Positions 9,634-17,546 of a stretch of DNA of 46,735 bases are shown here, piece after piece. The stretch is from contig CANQFW010000002.1 of the NCBI GenBank assembly GCA_947599995.1, positions 1 through 46,735 of the forward strand, read 5' to 3'. Positions within the stretch are counted from its first letter, which is position 1. Each line of letters starts with the position of its first letter. The notes beneath the pieces are model-generated. The model was given only the letters and a program-made list of their open reading frames with translations, ran no database searches and was not told the DNA's origin. The position numbers and the translations under genes are program-made. The stretch is from an uncultured Clostridia bacterium. Lineage in GTDB: Bacteria; Bacillota; Clostridia; TANB77; CAG-508.

Positions 9634-10215
9634 TTAATTAATACATTTTATTTCATTTAAAGCCATTTGAAGCGCTTTCATATTTCCTTCGATTACCTCA
9701 GGTTTTTTAGCAAATTTATGCTTAAATGATCCTTCCATATCCTTTAGAAACGCCTCATCAGACATAATATTGCTTACTTTTACAATAGCTGCTAGCATTG
9801 GAGTGTTTGGAAAATATTTTCCAAGTGTTTCCATAGAAACTTTTCTTGCATCAATTGTATAGATTTTTCCATTGTATCCATTAAGTGCGGTTTTTAAATA
9901 ATTTTCAGGTTTTGTTGTATTAATAACAATTGCGCCTTTTTCTTTAAGTCCTGCCGTTACATCAACTGACTCTAACAAAGTATCATCAATAACTACAACA
10001 TAGTCTGGATTATAAATATTACTATGTACCGTTATTGGTTCATCACTTATACGATTGTAAGCAGTAATAGGAGCTCCCATTCTTTCTGGTCCATATTCTG
10101 GAAATCCTTGAATGTACTTTCCAGTGTTGAACGCAGCATCTGCAAGCAACAATGAAGCAGTTTTTGCGCCTTGTCCGCCTCTTCCATGCCATCTAATTTC
10201 TATTAAGTTACTCAT
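9634..10215 (-). CDS. porC: Pyruvate:ferredoxin oxidoreductase, gamma subunit
   Basis: The gamma subunit completes the four-subunit enzyme. It opens MSNLIEIRWHGRGGQGAKTA, the diagnostic WHGRGGQG motif, followed by FPEYGPERMGAPI. A perfect AGGAGG precedes the ATG at 10215 by 5 bases; an upstream in-frame TTG (10233) would lie before that site and is rejected. The protein is 193 residues, the usual length. It is the first gene of the por operon, with a consensus promoter 31-59 bases upstream of the ATG. Confidence 0.94.
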   Translation of the reverse strand: MSNLIEIRWHGRGGQGAKTASLLLADAAFNTGKYIQGFPEYGPERMGAPITAYNRISDEPITVHSNIYNPDYVVVIDDTLLESVDVTAGLKEKGAIVINTTKPENYLKTALNGYNGKIYTIDARKVSMETLGKYFPNTPMLAAIVKVSNIMSDEAFLKDMEGSFKHKFAKKPEVIEGNMKALQMALNEIKCIN

Positions 10216-10245
10216 AAAATCCTCCTTTAACAATTTGATAAAACA

Positions 10246-10274
10246 AGTATATGACTAAATTTGTTAAATGTCAA
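10246..10274 (-). promoter_or_regulatory. SigA-type promoter of the por operon
   Basis: On the minus strand a perfect TTGACA (10274-10269), a 17-base spacer and TATACT (10251-10246) precede porC. This is a near-consensus housekeeping promoter, in keeping with high expression of the central pyruvate-oxidising enzyme. Confidence 0.85.
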
Positions 10275-10350
10275 TAAAAAAATAGAACGAAAAGGTTACT
10301 AATTAATGTTTTATATTTAATATTTAACATTTAACTTTATTATTAATCTA

Positions 10351-10396
10351 GGGACGTTTGTTGCTCTACCACATAAGGGTAAAAACGAAACGTCCC
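10351..10396. repeat. REP/MITE-like nested palindrome
   Basis: Arms GGGACGTTT (10351-10359) and AAACGTCCC (10388-10396) enclose a second small stem TACC/GGTA. It is much richer in GC than its surroundings and lies between the por promoter region and the ferredoxin stop. There is no U-run directly after it, so it looks less like a terminator than like a dispersed palindromic repeat. Confidence 0.5.
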
Positions 10397-10406
10397 CAAA
10401 ATACCA

Positions 10407-10583
10407 TTATTCCTCAGCTGGTGCCTCTACTGGACAGACAGCAGCACATGTGCCACAACTTATACATATATCTTGATTAACCTCTGCCTTTCCATCACTA
10501 CCTATAGCAATACATCCCATTGGACATGCTTCTACACATGCACCACATGCTATGCATTTTTCTTTGTCTATTTTATATGCCAT
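10407..10583 (-). CDS. 2[4Fe-4S] ferredoxin
   Basis: This small electron carrier of 58 residues contains two full cluster motifs, CIACGACVEACP and CISCGTCAAVCP, separated by the usual 26 or so residues. It is the likely electron acceptor of the adjacent Por enzyme. The start is the ATG at 10583, with GGTGG 8 bases upstream; a GTG at 10595 overlaps that site and is less likely. The acidic tail ending PAEE is typical of clostridial ferredoxins. Confidence 0.93.
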   Translation of the reverse strand: MAYKIDKEKCIACGACVEACPMGCIAIGSDGKAEVNQDICISCGTCAAVCPVEAPAEE

Positions 10584-10621
10584 TTTTTTCACCACCTTTA
10601 CATATTATATATCTTTAATTA

Positions 10622-11503
10622 TTAATCCATTTGTTCCATTTTTTTAAGTTCTTCCATTTCTTCTTTACTTATTTGTTCTTCTTGTTTTTCTACATCTTTT
10701 ATAATTTTTATATCTTTTACATTATATTTTTTATATTTATATACATCACCATTTTTGAACTTAACTCTTATAATTTCAGCTAAAATTTCCACATTATCTA
10801 CTTCTCCAGTACCATCCGGTGTTTTAACCATTGCTCCTACATGTGGCAATTTTGATATTTTTTCCTGATAAACCTCATCTTCATATTTTAGGCAACACAT
10901 TAGCCTTCCACAGTTTCCAGAAATCTTTGATGGATTTAGTGCTAGGTTTTGGTCTTTTGCCATTTTTATTGAAACAGTTTCAAAATCACTTAGGAATGAA
11001 CAACAACATAATTCTCTGCCACAGACTCCATTTCCTCCTAACCTTTTTATCTCATCCCTTACTCCTATTTGTCTTAGTTCAATTCTAGTTTTATATTGTG
11101 CTGCGAGATTTTTTACTAGTTCTCTAAAATCGATTCTTCCATCTGCTGTAAAATAGAATAGCAATTTGGTATTGTCTAACTTACACTCAACATCTGTTAG
11201 ATTCATCTTTAGATCAAACTCTTTTATTTTTTTATTACAATACTCAAATGCTTCTTTTTCTTTGTTTTTACACTCGTTATAACGCTTTATGTCTTTTGGA
11301 TTAGCAATTCTTATTACTTTTTTAAGTGGTGCTGTTAATTTGTCTTCGCTTATTTTTCTGTTTGGAATTACAACTGTTCCAATGTCTTCTCCATCTTCAT
11401 TTTCTAAGATTACGAGCTCATCCTTCTTAACTACTAAGTATTGTGGATCAAAAAAATATATTTTGCCTAATTTTCTAAATCTAATTCCTACTATGTTCTT
11501 CAA
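10622..11503 (-). CDS. ricT: RicT/YaaT, PSP1-domain regulator of RNA maturation
   Basis: RicT works with RicA and RicF in a [4Fe-4S]-containing complex that directs RNase Y processing and affects sporulation and biofilm formation in Bacillus. The 293-residue protein contains the PSP1 domain with the cysteine-rich block GVCGRELCCCSFL and the later GNCGRLMCCLKYE, the expected cluster ligands. It has an acidic C-terminal tail. It starts at TTG 11503 with GGGAGG 9 bases upstream and overlaps the end of holB, the gene order found across Firmicutes. Confidence 0.92.
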   Translation of the reverse strand: MKNIVGIRFRKLGKIYFFDPQYLVVKKDELVILENEDGEDIGTVVIPNRKISEDKLTAPLKKVIRIANPKDIKRYNECKNKEKEAFEYCNKKIKEFDLKMNLTDVECKLDNTKLLFYFTADGRIDFRELVKNLAAQYKTRIELRQIGVRDEIKRLGGNGVCGRELCCCSFLSDFETVSIKMAKDQNLALNPSKISGNCGRLMCCLKYEDEVYQEKISKLPHVGAMVKTPDGTGEVDNVEILAEIIRVKFKNGDVYKYKKYNVKDIKIIKDVEKQEEQISKEEMEELKKMEQMD

Positions 11504-12404
11504 AATTCATTTCCTCCCATAAGCTAAATAACATATTGTCTATACACATATTGTAATTACTATTTGCTTTTAATCGTTGCTTTGTTTTCTCTACAATATC
11601 TATACCATTTAAGTACTTTAAATTTGTTTTTGATTTTTCAAATAGTATAACATTTATGTATTCTAAAATTTCAAATCTATCTTCTTGAGATTTATAGATT
11701 ATATCAGCTTGTTTTATCATATCTATTAAATCTAATCCTTCAATTTTATCTATACAATTGTAAACAGCCTGATATAATTCTTGTTTTTCTCTTAGAACTT
11801 CGGCTTTACCTATACTACCGCCAAATGCTCTTATCATATTTGTTTCAAGGTTTTTTATTTGATATTTTTCTTCTAAGTATTTTTGAATTTTTTCATCTGG
11901 AATATTATTAAATTGTATTATATTGCATCTTGATTTTATAGTTGTTAAAAAATCATCCTTGTTTGAACCAATCAAAATAATAATAACAAACTCTGGTGGT
12001 TCTTCTAATGTCTTTAGAAGTGCATTCTGAGCCTCTTTTGTCATCTTATCGCTGTCATTTATTATATATACCTTTTTTTTAGATATTATCGGCTCCTCTA
12101 TTATTTTTCTTTGTACTTCTCTTATTTGTTCTATTTTTATGCTGTTTCCATTAGGCTCTATCAGAAAAAAATCCGGATTATTATTTGTGTCAAATTCTAT
12201 ACAAGATTTACATTTGTTACAATATTTTTTTATTTTTTTGTCACTCGCTTCGCATAAAAGCATTTTTGCAAATTCCTTTGCTATCATTTTTTTTCCTATT
12301 CCTTCTGTTCCAATAAATAGATAACTATGTGAAATTAAATTTAAACTTGCTGAATAGGCTAATTCTTGCTTTATTTTGTCATTTCCAATTATATTTTCAT
12401 ACAT
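11481..12404 (-). CDS. holB: DNA polymerase III delta' subunit
   Basis: The delta' subunit belongs to the clamp loader that places the beta clamp on DNA. It opens MYENIIGNDKIKQELAYS, then the modified Walker A GTEGIGKKMIAKEF, a zinc module with CNKCKSC, and the DSDKMTKEAQNALLKTLEEP block with the sensor-like SRC motif (KSRCNIIQF). At 307 residues the length fits. The 3' end overlaps ricT by 23 bases, indicating co-transcription. Confidence 0.93.
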   Translation of the reverse strand: MYENIIGNDKIKQELAYSASLNLISHSYLFIGTEGIGKKMIAKEFAKMLLCEASDKKIKKYCNKCKSCIEFDTNNNPDFFLIEPNGNSIKIEQIREVQRKIIEEPIISKKKVYIINDSDKMTKEAQNALLKTLEEPPEFVIIILIGSNKDDFLTTIKSRCNIIQFNNIPDEKIQKYLEEKYQIKNLETNMIRAFGGSIGKAEVLREKQELYQAVYNCIDKIEGLDLIDMIKQADIIYKSQEDRFEILEYINVILFEKSKTNLKYLNGIDIVEKTKQRLKANSNYNMCIDNMLFSLWEEMNFEEHSRN

Positions 12405-12492
12405 TTATCTATTCACTTCTTTCTATATTTTTGTAATAAATGTAACATTGTTGGCTTTATTAAGTAATACATGCAAATAAAAACATTTGCAA

Positions 12493-13140
12493 TTATTTAT
12501 CAATTTTTCCCCATTTATCTAAAGGCCAAATTCTAATCCAAACTTTGCTTTCTATCTTTTCTAATGGAATGCATCCAAAACATCTACTGTCTGTACTTTG
12601 TGTTCTATTATCTCCCATTACAAATACAGAATTCTCAGGTACTACTATATCTGTACAATATCCTCTTCCATTATCTGTTACTACTCCAGGTTGAAGATAG
12701 CTCTCATCAAACTCCTTATCATTTATATATACTTTTCCATCTTTTATTACTATATGGTCTCCTGGCAGTCCAATTACTCTTTTTATGTAGCTAATTTTTC
12801 CATTTTCTAGAACATAAAATGTAAATTTACCTAATATACTAGTAGGTCCATTTTCGTATCTAGCAACCTGTGACTTTTTTATTTCATCTAATGATAAAAC
12901 AGTAGTTGTTGGAGCTTCAAATGTTATTATATCACCTTTCTCTGGCATTTTCTTTACCGTTCTATTCCATCTATTAAGCCATAATCTTTGATTTTCTTTA
13001 AGTGTTGGATACATGGACGGTTGTTTTACCATTGTTGGTGTGCCTATATAGTATCTAAAAACAATTGCAATGATTAATGCTATAATTATGCATACTATCC
13101 ACTCTAAAATATCCCTAACTCTACTTTTAGTTTCCTCCAT
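12493..13140 (-). CDS. lepB: Type I signal peptidase
   Basis: This membrane-anchored serine protease cuts signal peptides from exported proteins. An N-terminal membrane helix (about 14-31) is followed by the catalytic Ser42 in KQPSMYPTL and the general-base Lys120 in SYIKRVIGLPGDHI. The boxes GDNRTQSTDSRCFG and IRIWPLDKWG complete the family pattern. The 215-residue protein has one transmembrane anchor, as in other Gram-positive enzymes. It lies directly downstream of ppaC on the same strand. Confidence 0.95.
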   Translation of the reverse strand: MEETKSRVRDILEWIVCIIIALIIAIVFRYYIGTPTMVKQPSMYPTLKENQRLWLNRWNRTVKKMPEKGDIITFEAPTTTVLSLDEIKKSQVARYENGPTSILGKFTFYVLENGKISYIKRVIGLPGDHIVIKDGKVYINDKEFDESYLQPGVVTDNGRGYCTDIVVPENSVFVMGDNRTQSTDSRCFGCIPLEKIESKVWIRIWPLDKWGKIDK

Positions 13141-13160
13141 AGTTAATAAATCCTTCTTTC

Positions 13161-14081
13161 CTATAAAACACTTTCAATCTGTGGTACTATTTGTTTCTTT
13201 CTTGAAACTACTCCTGGTAAAAATGCCATATTATCTTTCAGTTTTATATTAAATGCTTTTTCAGCTATTTCTGGCTTCCCTAGCACAATAAGTTGGGAAT
13301 TATTTTCTATTATGTCTGTAATCATAAGTAAAAATGAATCTACATTATTTGAATCCATAAAGTCCTTCATAGCTTTTTCTATTTCTTCTTTATCTTTTAA
13401 CACATCTTCTATACTTACCGTATTTACCTGTGCAGCTTGATATTTTATACCATTTGTTGTGTATGGTTTTGAATCAATATTGATTAATTCATTTGGTGTA
13501 AATTCACTTAAGTCTGTTCCTGCTTTTAACATATTTAATCCATATTCATTTAAATTAACTCCTGCAATTTTCTCTAAATCATTTGCAACTTCTATATCTT
13601 TTGGCGTACATGTTGGTGATTTTAATAAAAGTGTATCTGATAGAATTGCACTTAACATTAACCCTGCAATTTTCTCTGATATCTCTATATTATTTGTTTT
13701 ATACATATCATATAAAATGGTTGATGTGCATCCTACTGGCATTGATAAATAGAAAAGTGGCTCTGATGTTTGGAATTCTGCTATTTTATGATGATCTACT
13801 ACTCTTAATATTTTTGCCTTTTCTATTCCTGATACACTTTGTGAAAATTCATTATGATCTACTAACATTACTTTTTGTCCTGGTTGTACTTCTTCTAAAA
13901 GTTCTGGTGCTTCCACTTTGAAATAATTAAGTGCATATTCAGTTTCTTTGCTTATCTTTCCTAATCTATATGCTTTTACTTTGTTAAATCCTGCTTTATT
14001 TTCTAAATCCTCTAATACTAAACTTGACATTATTGTATCTGTATCTGGGTTTCTGTGTCCGAATATTTTTATTTCTTCCAT
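13161..14081 (-). CDS. ppaC: Manganese-dependent inorganic pyrophosphatase (DHH family)
   Basis: The enzyme hydrolyses pyrophosphate, pulling biosynthetic reactions forward. Family metal ligands are visible in FGHRNPDTDTI (His9, Asp13, Asp15), LVDHNEF and RVVDHHKIAEF (the DHH motif). The C-terminal DHHA2 domain ends in the substrate-binding GVVSRKKQIVPQI. The 306-residue length is usual, and AAGGAAG lies upstream of the ATG. Confidence 0.95.
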   Translation of the reverse strand: MEEIKIFGHRNPDTDTIMSSLVLEDLENKAGFNKVKAYRLGKISKETEYALNYFKVEAPELLEEVQPGQKVMLVDHNEFSQSVSGIEKAKILRVVDHHKIAEFQTSEPLFYLSMPVGCTSTILYDMYKTNNIEISEKIAGLMLSAILSDTLLLKSPTCTPKDIEVANDLEKIAGVNLNEYGLNMLKAGTDLSEFTPNELINIDSKPYTTNGIKYQAAQVNTVSIEDVLKDKEEIEKAMKDFMDSNNVDSFLLMITDIIENNSQLIVLGKPEIAEKAFNIKLKDNMAFLPGVVSRKKQIVPQIESVL

Positions 14082-14165
14082 TTCATTTCTTCCTTTCCTT
14101 TTTTGATGGTTCTATTATATCATATATTTTTTATTTTTCAAGCTTTTTTTGGAGGTAATTTCAGG

Positions 14166-14831
14166 CTATATTACCCTTTTTGCTATTACTGCTTTTATTT
14201 TTATTCCCTGCTCGCTAAACATTCTTTCATGCTCTGTCTCTATATTATTTTCAAAAATTGGTTCTTTGTGTAAATCATATGTTATTTTTTCGATATTAAA
14301 TCCTGATTTATTAAAATAATTTAAACTTTCTGTAAAAAGTTCGTCATCATCAGTTTTAAAAAAAATTTCCCCATTATCTGATAAAAATTCTTTGTATTTT
14401 TCTAATTGTCTCGTATGAGTTAGTCTTTTTTTGTGATGTTTTCCTCTTGGCCATGGATTGCAAAAATTTATGTATATTCTTTTAATTTGATCCTCTTTTG
14501 ATAGTATTAATCCTATTCTTTCAATATCGAATCTTGTTAATAATACATTTGTTACCTCTTTTTCTGCTTCCTTATAAACTTGCTCTATATTTCGTTTAGC
14601 CAGTCCTAACATTGCATCTACTAAATCTATTGCAATATAGTTTATATCTTGATTTTGAACAGCAATGTTTGATATGAAAATTCCTTTTCCACATCCAAGT
14701 TCTAGATGTATATCTTGCTTATGATTTTTAAATTTTTCTTTCCATTTTCCTCTGACTTCTTCTGGATTACCAATGTAGAATGAACTTGCTTCTAATTCTG
14801 GTCTTGCCCATTTTTTAAATCTTATTCTCAT
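14166..14831 (-). CDS. trmB: tRNA (guanine-N7-)-methyltransferase
   Basis: TrmB makes m7G46 in tRNA variable loops using S-adenosylmethionine. The protein has RFKKWARPELEAS at its start, the SAM loop HLELGCGKG, IAIDLVDAM and the family block INFCNPWPRGKHHKKRLTH. The start chosen is ATG 14831, which has GAGG six bases upstream; the ATG at 14843 abuts AAGGA with no spacer. About 221 residues, normal for the family. Confidence 0.93.
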   Translation of the reverse strand: MRIRFKKWARPELEASSFYIGNPEEVRGKWKEKFKNHKQDIHLELGCGKGIFISNIAVQNQDINYIAIDLVDAMLGLAKRNIEQVYKEAEKEVTNVLLTRFDIERIGLILSKEDQIKRIYINFCNPWPRGKHHKKRLTHTRQLEKYKEFLSDNGEIFFKTDDDELFTESLNYFNKSGFNIEKITYDLHKEPIFENNIETEHERMFSEQGIKIKAVIAKRVI

Positions 14832-14921
14832 TTTTAACCTCATTCCTTGCCAAAATTGTAATTATTTTTCAAACACTTTTACTTATTTGCATTTAGGATA
14901 TACTTTATTTATTAATAAAAT

Positions 14922-14951
14922 GACTTTAGTACCTATTATTGCACTAAAGTC
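14922..14951. repeat. Small stem-loop upstream of trmB
   Basis: A 9-bp perfect inverted repeat (GACTTTAGT at 14922-14930, ACTAAAGTC at 14943-14951) lies in the gap between rplS and trmB. No run of U follows directly, so the role is unclear. The rest of the 14844-15030 gap shows nothing I can name. Confidence 0.35.
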
Positions 14952-15030
14952 CGAAACTATAAAGTTTTTATTTTATATTCTTTTGTTTAGCAGTAATAAT
15001 GTTTCCTAAAGCATAAACATGAGTATAATG

Positions 15031-15066
15031 TAAAAAGGATAATTTAAGAATTCATCTTAAATTATC
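15031..15066 (-). terminator. Intrinsic terminator of the ffh-rplS operon
   Basis: An 11-bp perfect stem (15056-15066 with 15038-15048, 7-base loop) lies 11 bases beyond the rplS stop. On the minus strand it is followed by CCTTTTT, the classic U-tract. Confidence 0.9.
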
Positions 15067-15076
15067 TCTTCTACAA

Positions 15077-15550
15077 TTATTCAGCTGTAGTTTCAGCTGG
15101 TGCTTCTGTAGCAACTGTTTCTGTAACTTTATTATCTTCTACTGCTTCTTCCTTAGTTGCTGAATTTTCTGCTTCTTTAATAACAATTTCTTTGTCTTCG
15201 ATTCTAGCTCCTATAACCTCTTTAGTCTTAGCAGATTTTCCTACTCTGTCTCTTAAGTAGAATAATTTAGCACGTCTTGCTTTACCAACTCTTACTAACT
15301 CTACTTTTTCAACTAATGGTGAGTGAATTAGGAATGTTTTTTCAACACCTACACCATAAGATGTTTTTCTTACAGTAAATGTTTTATTAATTCCTCCACC
15401 TTGAATTTTAATTATTATTCCTTCAAAAACTTGTATTCTTTCTTTGTTTCCTTCTTTGATTCTTACATGAACTCTAACTGTATTACCAACTTTTAAATCT
15501 GGTATTGTTGATTTTAGTTGTTCATGTTCAATAGATTTTATTATATCCAT
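15077..15550 (-). CDS. rplS: 50S ribosomal protein L19 with acidic C-terminal tail
   Basis: L19 sits at the 30S-50S interface. The core is clear: IPDLKVGNTVRVHVRIKEGN, FEGIIIKIQGGGINKTFTVR and VGKARRAKLFYLRDRVGKSAK. The family is usually about 115 residues. Here the protein reaches 157, with a low-complexity tail rich in Glu, Ala and Thr from about residue 116 onward (for example EAENSATKEEAVEDNKVTE). GGAGG lies before the ATG. It is the last gene of the trmD operon. Confidence 0.95.
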   Translation of the reverse strand: MDIIKSIEHEQLKSTIPDLKVGNTVRVHVRIKEGNKERIQVFEGIIIKIQGGGINKTFTVRKTSYGVGVEKTFLIHSPLVEKVELVRVGKARRAKLFYLRDRVGKSAKTKEVIGARIEDKEIVIKEAENSATKEEAVEDNKVTETVATEAPAETTAE

Positions 15551-15576
15551 TTTAAATTTTCCTCCTTATATTTTTG

Positions 15577-15640
15577 AACTATTGGCGCTAAAATTTTTAT
15601 AATTATATTTTTTATTAAAATATATTTTTAGACAATAGTT
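15577..15640 (-). promoter_or_regulatory. Possible structured leader of rplS
   Basis: The 125-base gap between trmD and rplS contains complementary arms CAATAGTT (15633-15640) and AACTATTG (15577-15584) that would close a long AT-rich stem-loop just before the rplS ribosome binding site. Autoregulatory leaders for L19 are known in other bacteria; I only see the stem, not a recognised binding motif. Confidence 0.3.
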
Positions 15641-15675
15641 TTCCTTGAGCGGTACTATAAAACTAGTACATCTTT

Positions 15676-16347
15676 TTATTTTAAAAGATCCGGCCTTTTA
15701 ATTTTTGTTATTCTTAGAGCCTCTTCTTTTCTCCATTTAGCAATATTTTGGTGATTTCCAGAAAGTAATACATCGGGTACTCTTTTACCTTCAAATACCT
15801 CTGGTCTTGTGTATTGTGGGTATTCTAGAAGCCCATTTGTAAATGATTCTTCCTCGATAGACTCTTTGTTAATTACTCCTTCAGTATATCTTGATACTGA
15901 ATCGATTAATACCATTGCAGGAATTTCACCACCTGTTAGTACATAGTCACCTATTGAAATTTCTTCATCTACAATTTTATCTATTACTCTTTGATCTATC
16001 CCTTCATAATGACCACATAGAATTATAAGATGCTCGTATTTGGATAATTCCTCAACTTTTTTTTGATTCAAAGGTTTTCCCTGTGGTGACATGTAGATTA
16101 CTTTTGCATTTTGTTGATCAATTGACTTAAATGCATCATAAACAACATCTGCCTTCATAACCATACCTGCACCTCCTCCATATGGAGTGTCATCAACTTT
16201 TTTATGTTTATCCTTTGAAAAATCTCTTATATTAATTAGATTTAATTCAATATTTTCTTTTTCAATCGCTCTTCCTATAATGCTTTGCTTTAAGCTGTCA
16301 AACATTTCAGGGAAAAGAGTTAAACAATCAAATTTAATTTTGCTCAT
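15676..16347 (-). CDS. trmD: tRNA (guanine-N1-)-methyltransferase
   Basis: TrmD makes m1G37 next to the anticodon of tRNAs reading CNN codons and prevents +1 frameshifting. The SPOUT knot motifs are present: LCGHYEGIDQRVIDKI and SIGDYVLTGGEIPAMVLID, together with the N-terminal FDCLTLFPEMFDSL and DDTPYGGGAGMVMK. Length 223 residues is slightly short but complete. It starts one base after the restored rimM stop. Its role in frame maintenance is notable because Leu CUU codons precede two proposed +1 shift sites in this window. Confidence 0.96.
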   Translation of the reverse strand: MSKIKFDCLTLFPEMFDSLKQSIIGRAIEKENIELNLINIRDFSKDKHKKVDDTPYGGGAGMVMKADVVYDAFKSIDQQNAKVIYMSPQGKPLNQKKVEELSKYEHLIILCGHYEGIDQRVIDKIVDEEISIGDYVLTGGEIPAMVLIDSVSRYTEGVINKESIEEESFTNGLLEYPQYTRPEVFEGKRVPDVLLSGNHQNIAKWRKEEALRITKIKRPDLLK

Positions 16348-16348
16348 A

Positions 16349-16853
16349 TTATACTAAACCTTCTAACAAATGAACTGTTATTGTTTTGTTTTCCACATCT
16401 ACAATTTTAATTACGTCTTGTATTGCAGGAAGCAAAATCGATTTTCCAAGGTCATTTTTTACAACATATATGTCATTACTTCCAGTATTAAAAATATCCT
16501 TCAATATTCCGAAGAAATTCCCCTTTATCTGTATAAACCTGCGACTCTAGTAAGTCTGCAATAAAATATGTTCCTTCTTCTAATGGAATTGCATCACATC
16601 TATCTATTTCAACATAAGCATTTCTTAAACGTTCTGCTTCTTCGACAGTTTCAATTCCTTTAAATTTAACAAGTACCATATTTTTTTGATATTTTACTTC
16701 TTCAATTTCAAGCTTTTTTAATTCTTTTCTAATATTTACATATACTTGTTTTAAATCGTCAAATCTTTTTATGTCATCTACATATGGATAAATTTTTACA
16801 AAACCTTTTATTCCAAATGTATTGACTATTTGACCCACCTCTAAATTCTTCAT
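16349..16853 (-). CDS. rimM: 16S rRNA processing protein RimM, read through a +1 frameshift at CGG
   Basis: RimM helps 30S maturation through an N-terminal beta-barrel and a C-terminal PRC-barrel. The first frame (NLEVGQIVNTFGIKGFVKIY to YTDKGEFL) stops after 121 residues. At 16511-16509 an in-frame CGG follows CTT. Skipping the C and reading GGA continues the PRC domain as GILKDIFNTGSNDIYVVKN, then SILLPAIQDVIKIVDVENK and VHLLEGLV, ending one base before trmD. The joined product is 167 residues, the usual size. Without the shift the PRC-barrel is lost. A pure base insertion (for example in the G4 run at 16523-16520) is the alternative. Confidence 0.88.
16509..16511 (-). other. Proposed +1 frameshift site CTT CGG A in rimM
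   Basis: The zero frame reads GAA TTT CTT CGG AAT and meets a stop seven codons later. The +1 frame reads GAA TTT CTT (C) GGA ATA TTG, giving EFLGIL, which fits the RimM family. It shares the NNU-CGG-A form with three other sites in this window. Confidence 0.75.
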
Positions 16854-16874
16854 TTTTTAATCCTTTCAAAGGCA

Positions 16875-17108
16875 TTAATTATCCAAAAATTCTACCGTAA
16901 TCTTTCTTTTTTCTTTTGAGGCCACAGCTTTCATAACAGTTCTTATAGATTTTGCAATTTTTCCTTGCTTACCTATAACTCTGCCCATGTCGCCTTCAGC
17001 AACTTTTACTTCAAAAACTATTTCTTGCTCTTCTTGTCTTTCATTTATTTGTACTTCATTTTTGTTTTCAACTAGATTTGCAATTATTGTTTCTAAAATT
17101 TCTTTCAT
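16875..17108 (-). CDS. khpA: KH-domain RNA-binding protein KhpA (YlqC)
   Basis: KhpA is a small RNA-binding KH protein, often paired with KhpB, affecting cell division and RNA metabolism. The KH signature GDMGRVIGKQGKIAKSIRTV is clear. I prefer ATG 17108 (MKEILETIIANLVE), which gives the standard 77 residues; an upstream frame to 17156 overlaps rpsP and adds non-conserved sequence. It lies between rpsP and rimM, the canonical place. Confidence 0.92.
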   Translation of the reverse strand: MKEILETIIANLVENKNEVQINERQEEQEIVFEVKVAEGDMGRVIGKQGKIAKSIRTVMKAVASKEKRKITVEFLDN

Positions 17109-17139
17109 ATTAATCACTAAACCTTCCTTATTACGAAAA

Positions 17140-17373
17140 CTATTTTGCTTTTTCAATTAAAGCTTTAACTGTATCTGTTGGTTTAGCACCATTTTTAATC
17201 CATTTTTCAACCTTTTCTTTGTCTAATTTGATTGATGATGGTTCTGTCATTGGATCATATGTACCTATTTGTTCGATAATTTTTCCATCTCTTGGAGATC
17301 TAGAATCAGCAACTACTATATGATAGAAAGGAGCTTTTTTCTTTCCTTCTCTTTGTAATCTAATTTTTACCAT
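17140..17373 (-). CDS. rpsP: 30S ribosomal protein S16
   Basis: S16 is an early-assembling 30S protein. The 77-residue sequence has VKIRLQREGKKKAPFYHIVV, ADSRSPRDGKIIEQIGTYDP and the WIKNGAKPTDTV block, all diagnostic. GGAGG lies before the ATG. It heads the block rpsP-khpA-rimM-trmD-rplS. Confidence 0.97.
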   Translation of the reverse strand: MVKIRLQREGKKKAPFYHIVVADSRSPRDGKIIEQIGTYDPMTEPSSIKLDKEKVEKWIKNGAKPTDTVKALIEKAK

Positions 17374-17453
17374 ATTTTTTCACCTCCTAACAAAATTATA
17401 GCTAGAAATTTTGAATTTATTTTTTAGATGTATTTCTAACATTATTTATATTA

Positions 17454-17533
17454 GCGAATTTAATAATTCAAAAATCATACCATTCGCCCTATATTAAATT
17501 ATATTTTAAAAAGCTATTTTTAAAATATAATTT
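17454..17533. terminator. AT-only hairpin between ffh and rpsP
   Basis: A perfect 17-bp inverted repeat made almost only of A and T (arms 17496-17512 and 17517-17533, loop GCTA) follows the ffh stop. A further pair GCGAAT (17454-17459) and ATTCGC (17482-17487) lies beside it. It may terminate ffh transcripts or attenuate flow into rpsP. The 173-base gap also holds the rpsP ribosome binding site. Confidence 0.5.
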
Positions 17534-17546
17534 AAAAATTTAATAA

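Noticed and set aside
9634..10233. porC start at TTG 10233
   Set aside because: The AGGAGG ribosome binding site lies inside that extension and points to ATG 10215.
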